Origin: Bacteroidia bacterium
Lineage (GTDB): Bacteria; Bacteroidota; Bacteroidia; Bacteroidales; Prolixibacteraceae
DNA: 64,000 nucleotides
Direction of reading: 5' to 3'
Assembly: GCA_025358025.1 (NCBI GenBank)
Contig: JANYKW010000099.1
Span: 124,001-188,000, forward strand
Shown: positions 32,088 through 41,660 of the stretch, piece after piece
Layout: each line of letters opens with the position of its first letter
Position numbering within the stretch: position 1 is the first letter of the stretch
Notes under the pieces: model-generated
Databases searched by the model: none
Told to the model about the DNA's origin: nothing
Seen by the model: only the letters and a program-made list of their open reading frames with translations
Made by a program: the position numbers and the translations under genes

Positions 32088-34847
32088 ATGAATAAATCTA
32101 TCATCTTTTCCCGAAACATTCTGTTATCTTTTTTTCTCACCTTGATCACAATGGCAGGAATCGCAAAAAGCACAGTAAATGCGCTAAAATGTGACTACCA
32201 CATTAATCCGGTCGGAATTGACATTGCACAACCACGTCTGAGTTGGCAGATCGTTTCTACTGAGAACAATATCCTGCAGCAGGCTTATGAAATCAGGGTT
32301 GCTGAAACGCAGGAATATCTTTCAAAAGGAAGCAAACTGTTATGGAGTACTGGAAAAATCAGCTCTTCCGAATCTGTCAATGTTAGCTACAATGGTCCGG
32401 CTGTAAAATCGATGCAGCGTTATTGGTGGCAGGTCAGGATCTGGGATTCCAATAGTAAGGCATCAGCCTGGAGCGAACCTGCCTACTGGGAGATGGGTCT
32501 CCTGAATTCTGCTGACTGGAAAGCATCATGGATCCGATTTGGAGATGAAAAGGATAATAAAGTATCCCGGCCTTCTCAATTTTTTCGTAAAGAATTCGCC
32601 TTAAGCAAGAAAATTAAGTCTGCAAGGATTTATGTTACAGCTTTGGGACTTTATGAGCTTCACCTGAATGGGAAGAAAGTAGGCCCAGATCTCTTCACCC
32701 CGGGATGGACCAGTTATAAAAGCCGTATACAATATCAGACCTATGATGTTACATCCCTGCTTGGTCAACAGAATGCCCTCGGAGCAATTGTGGGAGATGG
32801 CTGGTATCGTGGAAACATCGGATTTCAAGCTCAAAGAAGCTATTATGGTGATAAATCTGCGCTACTTGCACAATTGGAAATCAGGTTTGCAGATGGAACA
32901 AGCGAAACCATTTGCACCGATGCAAGCTGGAAATCCACCACCGGACCAATTCTGGAGTCGGAAATATACAATGGAGAGATTTATGATGCACGTTTGGAAC
33001 TTACAGGCTGGAATCAAACCGGATATGCAGATACCAAATGGATTGGGGCTTCGGTTTATGATTATACAAAGGCGACCCTGATTGCACCGCAAGGAGTTCC
33101 GGTGAAGGCTATCCAGGAGATCAAACCTGTCAGGTTCATTAAAACCCCTCAAGGGGAGTCTGTACTCGATATGGGACAGAACATGGTCGGCCTGGTCAGA
33201 TTAAAAGTTAAAGGAAACAGCGGCGATAAGATTGTTATCAAATATGCTGAGGTTCTGGATAAAACCGGAAATTTCTACACGGATAATTTAAGGGCAGCCA
33301 GGTGTACCGATACCTACATTCTGAAAGGCGGCGGAGAGGAGATATACCAGCCTTTATTCACTTTCCATGGTTTTCGTTATGTTAAATTGGAGGGGCTGGC
33401 AACAGAACCAGGGTTAGACCAGGTTACAGGAATCGTGATACATTCTGCTATGACGCCTACCGGATCTTTTGCATGCTCAGATTCACTTATCAATAAGTTG
33501 CAGCACAACATTCAATGGGGACAAAAGGGTAATTTTCTTGATGTTCCTACAGACTGTCCACAGCGCGACGAGCGTCTTGGCTGGACTGGTGATGCGCAGG
33601 TTTTCAGCATGACGGCGGCATTCAATTTTGATGTCTCTGCATTCTATACCAAATGGATGAAAGACTTCCCTGCCGACCAATCAGCGAATGGACGCGTTCC
33701 ACACGTTATTCCTGATGTACTGAAAGGAGATGGCGGGGCAACAGCCTGGGCAGATGCATCCCTTATCGTACCCTGGACAGTCTACCAGGTTTATGGTGAT
33801 AAGAGAATTCTTGAAGTACAATACAAAAGCATGAAAGCGTGGGTTGAATATATGCATACGCGTGCAGGTTCCAGGAATCTCTGGTTAGGCGATGCACATT
33901 TCGGCGACTGGCTGGCTTTTGCTTCCAACAGTTCCTCTTATCCAGGTGCAACAACTGAAAAGGATCTGATTGCAACTGCCTATTATGCATACTCTTCTAA
34001 AATTCTCAGTAAGATAGCAACCATCTTAGGCAAAACAGATGATGCAACTTTTTATGCCAATCTTTCTGAAGCTGTCAAAAAAGCTTTTATTGAAGAGTTT
34101 GTAACGAAAAACGGAAGAGTCGTGTCGAATACCCAGACTGGTTATTCGCTTGCTCTGGCTTTTGATCTGATGCCTGAAAATCTAAGAAAGAGTGCAGCAG
34201 ATTATCTGGCAGCTGATGTAAAGAAAATGGGACACCTGACTACCGGATTTGTTGGTACACCGCTGCTATGTCAGACACTTTCGGCCATTGGCAGGGACGA
34301 TCTGGCATTTATGTTGCTGAACAGAAAGAAATATCCGTCGTGGTTGTATCCTGTCACACAAGGTGCTACGACGATATGGGAGCGTTGGGACGGACAAAAG
34401 CCGGATGGCTCTTTCCAGGATGTTGGCATGAACAGTTTTAATCACTATGCGTACGGTGCCATTGGCGAGTGGTTGTATAAGCATGTAGCCGGACTTGACC
34501 TTGATCCGCAGAATCCTGGATACAAGCATTTATTGCTATATCCCCACCCCGGCGGAGCGCTCACCAAAGCAACAGCTGAATTTAACAGTATGTATGGTAT
34601 TATAAAGTCTTCCTGGAAACTTGAGGATTCAAAGTTTACTTATGATGTAACTGTTCCATCCAACACAACTGCAACTGTGACACTGCCAAATGCGGATAAG
34701 GCAAAAGTAACAATAAACCAGATTTCACTGACGGGCTGCAAGGAATGCAATGCAGAACAAAAGGGGGATAATACGGTCGTTCAGCTTGGATCCGGTAATT
34801 ACCAGTTTTCCTATGCTTCGGATCTTTTTCTTCCTAAAAAGCAGTAG
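32088..34847 (+). CDS. Secreted alpha-L-rhamnosidase (GH78)
   Basis: This 919-residue enzyme has a signal peptide (NILLSFFLTLITMAGIAKS). Residues ~28-140 form the N-terminal Ig-like domain, followed by a carbohydrate-binding beta domain (ARIYVTALGLYELHLNGKKVGPD). The (alpha/alpha)6 catalytic domain has the hallmark DCPQRDERLGWTGDAQVFS, whose acidic residues are the GH78 active site. Further motifs are WLGDAHFGDWLAF, TTGFVGTPLLC, ATTIWERWDG and MNSFNHYAYGAIGEWLY. It releases terminal rhamnose from plant or algal glycans in the periplasm. A strong hairpin terminator follows. No SusC/SusD pair is adjacent. Confidence 0.95.
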   Translation: MNKSIIFSRNILLSFFLTLITMAGIAKSTVNALKCDYHINPVGIDIAQPRLSWQIVSTENNILQQAYEIRVAETQEYLSKGSKLLWSTGKISSSESVNVSYNGPAVKSMQRYWWQVRIWDSNSKASAWSEPAYWEMGLLNSADWKASWIRFGDEKDNKVSRPSQFFRKEFALSKKIKSARIYVTALGLYELHLNGKKVGPDLFTPGWTSYKSRIQYQTYDVTSLLGQQNALGAIVGDGWYRGNIGFQAQRSYYGDKSALLAQLEIRFADGTSETICTDASWKSTTGPILESEIYNGEIYDARLELTGWNQTGYADTKWIGASVYDYTKATLIAPQGVPVKAIQEIKPVRFIKTPQGESVLDMGQNMVGLVRLKVKGNSGDKIVIKYAEVLDKTGNFYTDNLRAARCTDTYILKGGGEEIYQPLFTFHGFRYVKLEGLATEPGLDQVTGIVIHSAMTPTGSFACSDSLINKLQHNIQWGQKGNFLDVPTDCPQRDERLGWTGDAQVFSMTAAFNFDVSAFYTKWMKDFPADQSANGRVPHVIPDVLKGDGGATAWADASLIVPWTVYQVYGDKRILEVQYKSMKAWVEYMHTRAGSRNLWLGDAHFGDWLAFASNSSSYPGATTEKDLIATAYYAYSSKILSKIATILGKTDDATFYANLSEAVKKAFIEEFVTKNGRVVSNTQTGYSLALAFDLMPENLRKSAADYLAADVKKMGHLTTGFVGTPLLCQTLSAIGRDDLAFMLLNRKKYPSWLYPVTQGATTIWERWDGQKPDGSFQDVGMNSFNHYAYGAIGEWLYKHVAGLDLDPQNPGYKHLLLYPHPGGALTKATAEFNSMYGIIKSSWKLEDSKFTYDVTVPSNTTATVTLPNADKAKVTINQISLTGCKECNAEQKGDNTVVQLGSGNYQFSYASDLFLPKKQ

Positions 34848-34862
34848 GCAGGACAATTTATA

Positions 34863-34905
34863 AATAGAAACGGGAGATGACACATCATCTCCCGTTTCTA
34901 TTTTT
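34863..34905. terminator. Bidirectional intrinsic terminator
   Basis: A perfect 18-base stem (AATAGAAACGGGAGATGA and its complement) has a 4-base loop CACA. It is flanked by A-rich sequence on the left and a T-run on the right. It separates the convergent rhamnosidase and hybrid sensor kinase genes and can serve both strands. Confidence 0.93.
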
Positions 34906-34937
34906 GGTTATTGAGGATTCGTTTAATAATTGATTTT

Positions 34938-37118
34938 TTAATTTTCCTTTAATGTTTCATTCAAAATGTATTGAAAAGATCTTGTATTTCTCAGATGTCT
35001 GTGTATGATCTGAATCAGCTTGGTTTTGTTTACGGGTTTGGCGACAAAATCATTGCAACCTGCATCCAGACTTTTTTTCCTTGCAGGATCCGAGGCATAA
35101 GCTGTTACTGCTACAATGGGGATCTCTGAATTATTTTCCCTGATCTTCATGGTGGCTTCCAATCCATTCATCTCCGGTAGTTGTACATCCATCAGAATGA
35201 GCTTGTATTTATTATGAAGGAACATGCTTACTGCTTCATGACCCGTTGTTGCTCTTTCATATCTTAAATTGACGCTTTTTAAGATTGAGCAAAGAACTTG
35301 ATAGTTAATATCTTCGTCTTCAACTATCAGAATCAGTTCGTTGTCAAATTTATTTTGTTCCAGGTTCTCGTCATTTATTTTCTTAATGAGTGTCTCATCC
35401 TGATTCTGAACCTTGGGAATGTCAAAGATGAAAGTGCTGCCTTTCCCTAATTCGCTCTCTGCCCTGATATGTCCCCCGTGCTTTACAATAAATTCTTTGC
35501 AAAGGACCAATCCCAGGCCGGTACCTTTTTCGTTTTCGGTGCCGTATTTCGAGTTGTTTATGTTTTTGCTGAAAAGATTGTTGATGGTCTCTGTATCCAT
35601 ACCCATCCCATTGTCAGCTATCGATATCTCTGATTGATTGCCTTGATTATTGGTTGTAACATCTATCTTTCCTCCAATGAAGGTATATTTAATGGCATTA
35701 CCTATCAGGTTTCTTACAACCGTTTGAATCATGTTCTGGTCAGCATAGGTGAAGATATCTTCGACAGAACGATACACGATATTGATATTTTTGGATTGCG
35801 CCGTTGGCAACAAATTTCCCACGACGGAATCTATGCATTTTGTCAAATTAAAAAGTTCTGGTTTAAAAACTACATGGCCGGTTTGGATAACAGCCCAATT
35901 TAAAAGCGTTTCCAGTAAATTGAATGTTGATTTAGCAGAGTTATGCAGGATTTCAAGCATTTTAAGCTGTTCTTCTTTACTAAAATCATCATGATTCTCA
36001 ATCATGGCCTCGAGCAAATCAGATGATGTTCCGATGGGTCCTCTGAGGTCGTGGGCAATAATAGAAAAAAGTTTGTCTTTGGTCGTATTCAGCGCTTTAA
36101 GTTCAGATTCATTTCGCATCAATTCGTTTTCTATCTTCTTCCTGTCAGTAATGTCAATAAAAATACCAAGGCTGGATTCAAACTCTCCATGCCCGTTAAA
36201 AGTTGGAGTAGCAGTGACCAGCAGCACTCTTTTCGCTCCGTCAGCCCTTAGGATCTCCATCTCATAGGTACTTTGAGCTCCTTTTTTTCTGATGGATGTT
36301 TGTTCCCTGATCAGCCCGAATGTTTTTTCATCTACAAATTCTTTCAGATTTCTGCCAGCCAGGGTTCCAACCGGAACGCCCATCATGATGTCGGCAGCGG
36401 GATTTGTAAAAACATATCGCTCATCTGCATCTACGATGCCGAAACCTTCTCCTTGGATTTCAATTAGTTTGCGATATTTCTCTTCACTTTCACGAAGGGA
36501 AATTTCCATCTCTTTGCGTAAGGTGATGTCAGTAATGGATGCAATTATCTGATTAATTAGCTTGTCAGAAAATACAGCCATTAATCCTACTCCTATTTCT
36601 CCGGTTTTCTTTTTAAACAGTATCTCTAAATTATCGGGAACAACCTGAGCGTGATGTCGCCTGAGCCTGTTATACTGTGAAATACGTTCCAGTTCACTTT
36701 CAGGAATCAGATTGGTCCAACTTTTCCCTACAACCTCAGCGGGAGAATAACCAGTCATCCGAAAGAACGCGTTGTTACAACTTGAAACAGTAGAATCTGG
36801 TTCAAGGATAAGCATGGCTGAAGAGTTTTTTTCGAAAATTGTCCGAAACCTCTCCTCGCTGGTCTGGAGGGCGATTTTTGTTTTTGAAAGTTTGTGATCC
36901 AGGATTTTTGATAGGGAAAAGATGAAAAATCCTGTTAAAGGAATGGCTATGATGAATTTAATTAGGGCTGTCCATAACAGGTGCTGATGCTCAAACCATG
37001 AATTGGGATCAATGTATACATCAATTAGAATCAAGACTATAACCATCGGCAATATGGCCAGCAACAATTTATGATCTGGCGTGTCCCGTTTTATTAACCT
37101 ATGAAAAAATGATAACAT
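34938..37118 (-). CDS. Hybrid PAS sensor histidine kinase with receiver domain
   Basis: This 726-residue inner-membrane protein has two N-terminal helices (LLLAILPMVIVLILIDVYI; LIKFIIAIPLTGFFIFSL). Two PAS domains follow (RFRTIFEKNSSAMLILEPD…MTGYSPAEVVGKSW; KYRKLIEIQGEGFGIVDADER…). The HisKA box is FSIIAHDLRGPIGTSSDLLEA, with the phospho-accepting histidine. The HATPase domain contains NLIGNAIKYTF, DNGMGMD and GTGLGLVLCKEF. The C-terminal receiver domain has LILIVEDEDINYQ, phospho-acceptor LMDVQLPEMNG and FVAKPV. The signal is unknown, although PAS may sense redox or ligand. No separate regulator gene is adjacent, so it probably signals through another protein. Confidence 0.94.
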   Translation of the reverse strand: MLSFFHRLIKRDTPDHKLLLAILPMVIVLILIDVYIDPNSWFEHQHLLWTALIKFIIAIPLTGFFIFSLSKILDHKLSKTKIALQTSEERFRTIFEKNSSAMLILEPDSTVSSCNNAFFRMTGYSPAEVVGKSWTNLIPESELERISQYNRLRRHHAQVVPDNLEILFKKKTGEIGVGLMAVFSDKLINQIIASITDITLRKEMEISLRESEEKYRKLIEIQGEGFGIVDADERYVFTNPAADIMMGVPVGTLAGRNLKEFVDEKTFGLIREQTSIRKKGAQSTYEMEILRADGAKRVLLVTATPTFNGHGEFESSLGIFIDITDRKKIENELMRNESELKALNTTKDKLFSIIAHDLRGPIGTSSDLLEAMIENHDDFSKEEQLKMLEILHNSAKSTFNLLETLLNWAVIQTGHVVFKPELFNLTKCIDSVVGNLLPTAQSKNINIVYRSVEDIFTYADQNMIQTVVRNLIGNAIKYTFIGGKIDVTTNNQGNQSEISIADNGMGMDTETINNLFSKNINNSKYGTENEKGTGLGLVLCKEFIVKHGGHIRAESELGKGSTFIFDIPKVQNQDETLIKKINDENLEQNKFDNELILIVEDEDINYQVLCSILKSVNLRYERATTGHEAVSMFLHNKYKLILMDVQLPEMNGLEATMKIRENNSEIPIVAVTAYASDPARKKSLDAGCNDFVAKPVNKTKLIQIIHRHLRNTRSFQYILNETLKEN

Positions 37119-37567
37119 AACCGTCTTATTTGTGGATGTAACTTTTTGATCAAATATATAAATATTGGAAAAAAGAACTGTTTTTCACAGTTGGCGGGTG
37201 GCAGTCACGGCCGGATATTAACAATAACATAGATGCAGTAATCTTTTGTTCAGGCATAAAAAGCGATTCTATAATTTCGCATGTTGACTTCAACAACATA
37301 TAGGTAAGGTCTTGTGCAAGCAATCCAATATCAATAGTTGCCATGAAACTGCAGGTAACAGGGATACCTTTCGTTGAAAAAGTTTTCATGACTTTCAGGA
37401 TCGATATTGGAATGATAAAGATAGACATATTTTATAAAGATATAATTCCTTGGTTTATAGAATTAGACATCGTGTCATTTTTTTTTGGAAAAGACTAAAA
37501 CTCCCTGAATGCCCGAAAGTAAAATGGAAATGATATATTTGAGGATCAATTAAAAAAAGGTTTTATC
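37119..37567. other. 449-base intergenic region without a convincing gene
   Basis: A minus-strand 92-codon frame (37150-37428) exists but shows no recognisable domain and begins within AT-rich sequence, so I do not call it. A TATATTTG (37534-37541) matching the -7 consensus lies 26 bases upstream of the ChaN-like gene. No hairpin terminator or repeat stands out. Confidence 0.5.
37534..37541 (+). promoter_or_regulatory. Putative -7 box of the ChaN-like gene
   Basis: TATATTTG matches TAnnTTTG and lies 26 bases before the ATG at 37568. No canonical TTTG is present at 19-21 bases upstream. Confidence 0.4.
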
Positions 37568-38431
37568 ATGCATAAAGTTATTTTGATTTTGGTCTTTGCC
37601 ACGATTTTGTCAGCTTTTAAGAGTGACAAGAATGCCTATATGATTTTTGATGAAAAGGGCAAAGAGTGCCATTACGCCAGGATGTTGGAACAGGCTAAAG
37701 AAGCTGACGTGGTGCTTTTCGGCGAACAGCACGACAACCCAATCAATCATTGGCTCGAACAGGAACTCACCAAAGATTTGTTTGAAGCTAAAAAGGAGAA
37801 TCTGGTGATGGGGGCTGAAATGTTTGAGTCTGATGATCAGATTGTTGTAAATGAGTATCTGGCGGGTTCCCTGACTGAAAAAACTTTCAAGGATGAATGC
37901 AAACTCTGGACTAATTTTCCAAGTGATTATAAACCATTGCTGGATTTTGCCAAAAAGAATAAACTTAGATTTGTTGCAACCAATGTCCCAAGGAGATACG
38001 CCAACATGGTATATACCAAGGGATTGGGAAAGTTAGACAGCATTGATCCGGAAGCAAAAAGATGGATTGCTCCTCTTCCGATTGCCTATGACCAAACATT
38101 GAAATGTTACCAGGATATCTTTACTGCAGCCAAAGGACATGGCGGTGAAAATCTTCCGAAATCTCAGGCAATAAAGGATGCAACAATGGCATATTTTATT
38201 TTAAAAAATCTATCCTCAGGACAGATATTTATCCATTATAATGGCTCTTACCACAGCGATAACCACACAGCTATCGTATGGTATCTGAAACAGGCCCGTC
38301 CGGATCTGAAAATAGTTACAATCGGTTCTGCAGAACAGGATGCTGTCGATGACCTTTCCAAAGAAAATAGTGATTTGGGGGATTTTATTCTGGTCACACC
38401 CGTTTCTATGAGCAAAACCTACCGGCCATAG
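37568..38431 (+). CDS. ChaN-family haem/iron-associated exported protein
   Basis: This 287-residue protein has an N-terminal signal peptide (MHKVILILVFATILSAFKS). The ChaN (PF04187) signatures are ADVVLFGEQHDNPINHWLEQEL, LVMGAEMFESDDQIVVNEYLAG, FVATNVPRRYANMVY and the late IFIHYNGSYHSDNHTAI. Campylobacter ChaN binds two haems and is iron-regulated. Conserved histidines in GEQHD and SYHSDNH are present here. It is probably periplasmic and functions in haem or iron handling. It is co-directional with a GNAT acetyltransferase gene 76 bases downstream. Confidence 0.88.
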   Translation: MHKVILILVFATILSAFKSDKNAYMIFDEKGKECHYARMLEQAKEADVVLFGEQHDNPINHWLEQELTKDLFEAKKENLVMGAEMFESDDQIVVNEYLAGSLTEKTFKDECKLWTNFPSDYKPLLDFAKKNKLRFVATNVPRRYANMVYTKGLGKLDSIDPEAKRWIAPLPIAYDQTLKCYQDIFTAAKGHGGENLPKSQAIKDATMAYFILKNLSSGQIFIHYNGSYHSDNHTAIVWYLKQARPDLKIVTIGSAEQDAVDDLSKENSDLGDFILVTPVSMSKTYRP

Positions 38432-38507
38432 GTCGTTACAAATGGTTGGATGAGTGTTTTGATCATTTCATCCCTTTTCTCTTAACGTCATTTCCGGCAA
38501 CTTCGAT

Positions 38508-39044
38508 ATGAACATTCTGTTTGAACGAATCAAATCCGCCTCGCACCGGCATCTTCAAGTGCTGCTACCCTTTTATGCAGAGACTTTTCCTGTGGAGGAG
38601 CGCAGAGATACGAGTTCGCTGCTGAGGATGCTGGATGAACCAGACATGTTTTTTTCAGCAATTCTTAGCGACGAATTGGTAGTTGGCCTGGTTGTTTACT
38701 GGAAATTTAAAAAATTTCTCTACATTGAACACCTGGCGGTATTTCAGTCCCAACGTGGAAACGGCATCGGAGAAAGCGTTTTAAACAAGCTTCAGGAGGA
38801 GGCAAGTCCCATTTTGCTGGAAGTTGAGATTCCTTTTGATGAAGCTGGCAACCGGAGGGTAGCATTTTACCAACGTTGCGGCTTTACTGCATTGCAAGTC
38901 TATTATCAGCAACCGCCTTATCGAAAAGGAGAATCCGTTGTGCCAATGATGCTTTATTCCGATCTGTCAGATTGGGATACGGAAGTGCTTGATGGCTCAA
39001 TCGAACAGTTTCATTTAAATGTTTATTACAGGAAGGCAGATTAG
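38508..39044 (+). CDS. GNAT-family N-acetyltransferase
   Basis: This 178-residue protein has the GNAT core: beta4 (YIEHLAVFQSQRGNGIGESVLNKLQEE), whose R/Q-x-x-G-x-G/A loop is QRGNGIG for acetyl-CoA binding, and a later strand plus FYQRCGFTALQVYYQQPPY. It transfers acetyl from acetyl-CoA to an amine; the substrate is unknown. It converges on hydE with only 30 bases between stops. Confidence 0.85.
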   Translation: MNILFERIKSASHRHLQVLLPFYAETFPVEERRDTSSLLRMLDEPDMFFSAILSDELVVGLVVYWKFKKFLYIEHLAVFQSQRGNGIGESVLNKLQEEASPILLEVEIPFDEAGNRRVAFYQRCGFTALQVYYQQPPYRKGESVVPMMLYSDLSDWDTEVLDGSIEQFHLNVYYRKAD

Positions 39045-39074
39045 CAGAGGTGTAGGTCCTAAGATGCCAAATAC

Positions 39075-40214
39075 CTATTCATTCCCAACTCCCTGCAACG
39101 CATCGTTTACAATTCTTGCAAAGGAAGAATTTTCATTTTCCCTTTTTTTGAAATGCAGTGAGTCGCCCCATTCGCCATATCCGATTTCACTGTCTGTCAG
39201 GGCCAGCCTTGCATCCATGCAACCCGAACATTGTTCCGGCTCTTCGCCGGTGCATGGTTTATTGTTGTACAGGAGATAATTTTTTCGGTATCTGCCGGGG
39301 GTGATATTGGGCATGATGATATTGGCTCCTGCTTTTACTGCCTTCTCCCGGCCTAGTGGATCGATGGCCTGCAACGCCGTTGTCGCGGCGATGTTGATGT
39401 CTGGCATCATTAAACGCAGGATGGCAACCATTTTTAGGGATAAATTGAAACGATCGGCAAGCGAGAGGGCATCATCTGCGGGAACTCGAAATGGAGTATC
39501 GTCATGTTCTATAAAAGGACCCATTCCTACCATATCAATATCGAAATCCTTAAAAAACAGCAGGTCGCTGGCCAGATCTTGCACGGTTTGCATCGGAGTT
39601 CCGATCATTACTCCTGTACCTATCTGATAACCAGTCTTTCTGATAAGATTTAAGGCATCCAGTCTTTGTTCATACCGATGGTGTCCATCTTCAGGGTGAA
39701 GTTGCCGGTAGAGCTCCGGGTTGCTGCTTTCGATGCGCAATAGATAACGGTGAGCTCCGGCTTCGAACCAGCGTTTGTATACATCTTTCCGTTGTTCACC
39801 CAACGAGAGGGTAATCCCCAGTTTGTTGCCGCTCGCTGATTTTATTTGTGAAATCAGTCTCTCAATTCTTGCTGCAAAGCGCTCGCTGGTAACCTCCCCG
39901 GATTGTATTACAATTGATCCGTATTGTTCAAGGCTTGCAAATTGTGCAGCTTCAAGGACCTCCTCATCTGTCAGGTTGTATCGTTCAATATTTTTGTTTG
40001 ATCTTCGGATTCCACAATAAAGACAATCTTTTTCGCACACATTGGATAGCTCGATAAGCCCTCTGAAGTAAACCTTGTTGCCAATTGTCTGTAACTTGAG
40101 TTCCCCGGCTTTTTTTAGCAGCAATAGGCCATCAGCACCTTCTGCACGAAGAAGGGTGACAAGGTTATCTCTCGAAAAGAGCTTTTGTTCTATAATTTCG
40201 GCTACTGCTAACAT
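39075..40214 (-). CDS. hydE: [FeFe]-hydrogenase H-cluster radical SAM maturase HydE
   Basis: About 379 residues from the ATG at 40214; upstream in-frame starts would run into the mnmA promoter region and lack homology. The radical SAM motif CEKDCLYCGIR (C-X3-C-X2-C) binds the catalytic [4Fe-4S] cluster. GSIVIQSGEVTSERF, GITLSLGEQRKDVYKRWFEAGAHRYLLRIESS, QIGTGVMIGTPMQT and MGPFIEHDDTPF are HydE-typical. The C-terminal CTGEEPEQCSGC matches the C-X7-C-X2-C second-cluster site known in HydE. It helps build the dithiomethylamine-containing H-cluster. Hydrogenase and hydF/hydG are not in this window. It is divergent from mnmA. Confidence 0.92.
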   Translation of the reverse strand: MLAVAEIIEQKLFSRDNLVTLLRAEGADGLLLLKKAGELKLQTIGNKVYFRGLIELSNVCEKDCLYCGIRRSNKNIERYNLTDEEVLEAAQFASLEQYGSIVIQSGEVTSERFAARIERLISQIKSASGNKLGITLSLGEQRKDVYKRWFEAGAHRYLLRIESSNPELYRQLHPEDGHHRYEQRLDALNLIRKTGYQIGTGVMIGTPMQTVQDLASDLLFFKDFDIDMVGMGPFIEHDDTPFRVPADDALSLADRFNLSLKMVAILRLMMPDINIAATTALQAIDPLGREKAVKAGANIIMPNITPGRYRKNYLLYNNKPCTGEEPEQCSGCMDARLALTDSEIGYGEWGDSLHFKKRENENSSFARIVNDALQGVGNE

Positions 40215-40289
40215 GTCACAAAGATAGTGCATTTGGATAGTTTTTGCTGAAGTAGCCCAAAAAGCACTATTTTTGCAGTTCAAGAATTA

Positions 40290-41474
40290 ATGATGGGGAA
40301 GAAAGTTTGTATTGGTCTTTCGGGCGGCGTGGATTCAAGTGTCGCTGCATACCTGCTGAAAGAGCAGGGGTACGATGTTTTTGCCCTCTTTATGATCAAC
40401 TGGAAGGAGACAGCAGGAACCCTCACTGCCGAATGCACATGGGAAGATGATGTGATCTTTGCAGAAATGACCGCCAAAAAATTGGATATCCCTTTCCATA
40501 TTGTTGATCTCTCTGAGTACTACCGCACCAGGGTGGTTGATTACATGTTTGCTGAGTATGAAAAAGGCCGCACCCCCAATCCGGACGTCTTGTGCAACAG
40601 GGAGATTAAATTTGATATTTTTATGCAGCATGCGCTTGATTTGGGGGCCGATTATGTGGCAACAGGCCATTATTGCCGGCGGGAGGTTTCCGACGTTCAT
40701 GGCGTTACGACATACCATCTGTTGGAAGGAATTGATCCCAACAAGGACCAAAGCTATTTTTTGTGTCAGCTTAACCAATACCAACTTTCAAAATCACTCT
40801 TTCCTATCGGACATCTTTTAAAACCGGAGGTTCGTGAGATGGCTCGTGCACAAGGCCTGGTAACAGCTGAGCGGAAGGACTCGCAGGGAATATGTTTTGT
40901 TGGGAAAGTAGATTTGCCGGTTTTCCTGCAACAAAAGCTTGAAACAAAAAAGGGGAATGTGATCCTTATTCCTTCCGATTTTTCGGCCAAAAAGAAAATG
41001 CCACACAATAGAAGAGAATTTTTGCCCAAACTGAGTGCACCTTTTCCATTCAAACCCTGGCAGGGCAAGGTGATCGGGGAACATAACGGTGCCCATTACT
41101 ACACCATAGGACAGAGAAAGGGTTTGAACATCGGAGGCTTTGTTGAGCCATTGTTTGTTCTTGCCACAGATGTATTACGTAATATTGTTTATGTTGGAGA
41201 AGGGAAAAAGCATCCTGGATTGTACCGGCCCGGTCTTTTTATTTCCAAAGAAGAACTTCATTGGATAGTTGCTGACCGGACATTGCAACCCGGTGAGGAG
41301 TTCAACTTCCTGGTAAGGATACGATATCGTCAGCCGCTCGAGAAAGCTACAATGATCATGGCTGACAATGGTGCCTACATTCTCTTTGACCAGGAGCAGC
41401 GGGGCATTACTTCCGGGCAGTTTGCTGCGTGGTATGACGGGGCGGAGCTGGTGGGATCCGGGGTGATCAATTAG
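40290..41474 (+). CDS. mnmA: tRNA-specific 2-thiouridylase
   Basis: This 394-residue enzyme thiolates U34 of tRNAs for Lys, Glu and Gln. The PP-loop is GLSGGVDSSVAAYLL. The first catalytic cysteine lies in RTPNPDVLCNREIKF, and the second in KDSQGICFVGKVD. HYYTIGQRKGLNIGG and the C-terminal beta-barrel (GIT SGQFAAWYDGAELVGSGVI) match the family. Two adjacent ATGs (40290, 40293) could both start. It is divergent from hydE with 75 bases between start codons. Confidence 0.96.
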   Translation: MMGKKVCIGLSGGVDSSVAAYLLKEQGYDVFALFMINWKETAGTLTAECTWEDDVIFAEMTAKKLDIPFHIVDLSEYYRTRVVDYMFAEYEKGRTPNPDVLCNREIKFDIFMQHALDLGADYVATGHYCRREVSDVHGVTTYHLLEGIDPNKDQSYFLCQLNQYQLSKSLFPIGHLLKPEVREMARAQGLVTAERKDSQGICFVGKVDLPVFLQQKLETKKGNVILIPSDFSAKKKMPHNRREFLPKLSAPFPFKPWQGKVIGEHNGAHYYTIGQRKGLNIGGFVEPLFVLATDVLRNIVYVGEGKKHPGLYRPGLFISKEELHWIVADRTLQPGEEFNFLVRIRYRQPLEKATMIMADNGAYILFDQEQRGITSGQFAAWYDGAELVGSGVIN

Positions 41475-41660
41475 TGCAGAGAGGAAAGGATAAAGTCCCT
41501 CAGTATGTGACATATAGCCCCATCTAAAATAACAATGGGAAAAGATGTTATATAAGAGGATAAAGTGGGTACGGTGAAGAGGCTAGAGGTTAAAGTGGGT
41601 ATGGGGAGGTATATGAATCATGTTATTATCAAAAGCAACTGGTTTTAATTAAAAAAAATC
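41475..41660. other. Intergenic region with degenerate short repeats
   Basis: This 186-base gap holds two copies of a TAAAGTGGGTA word (about 41558-41568 and 41588-41598), with GTGAAGAG, GCTAGAGG and TTAAAGTG between them. It is loosely periodic (7-8 bases) and stop-rich like the heptad ladders, but too degenerate to call one with confidence. No terminator is evident after mnmA. Confidence 0.35.

Noticed and set aside
37150-37428. Minus-strand 92-codon open frame in the gap before the ChaN-like gene
   Set aside because: No recognisable domain and no neighbour or start-site support. It could be a gene remnant but cannot be supported from sequence alone.
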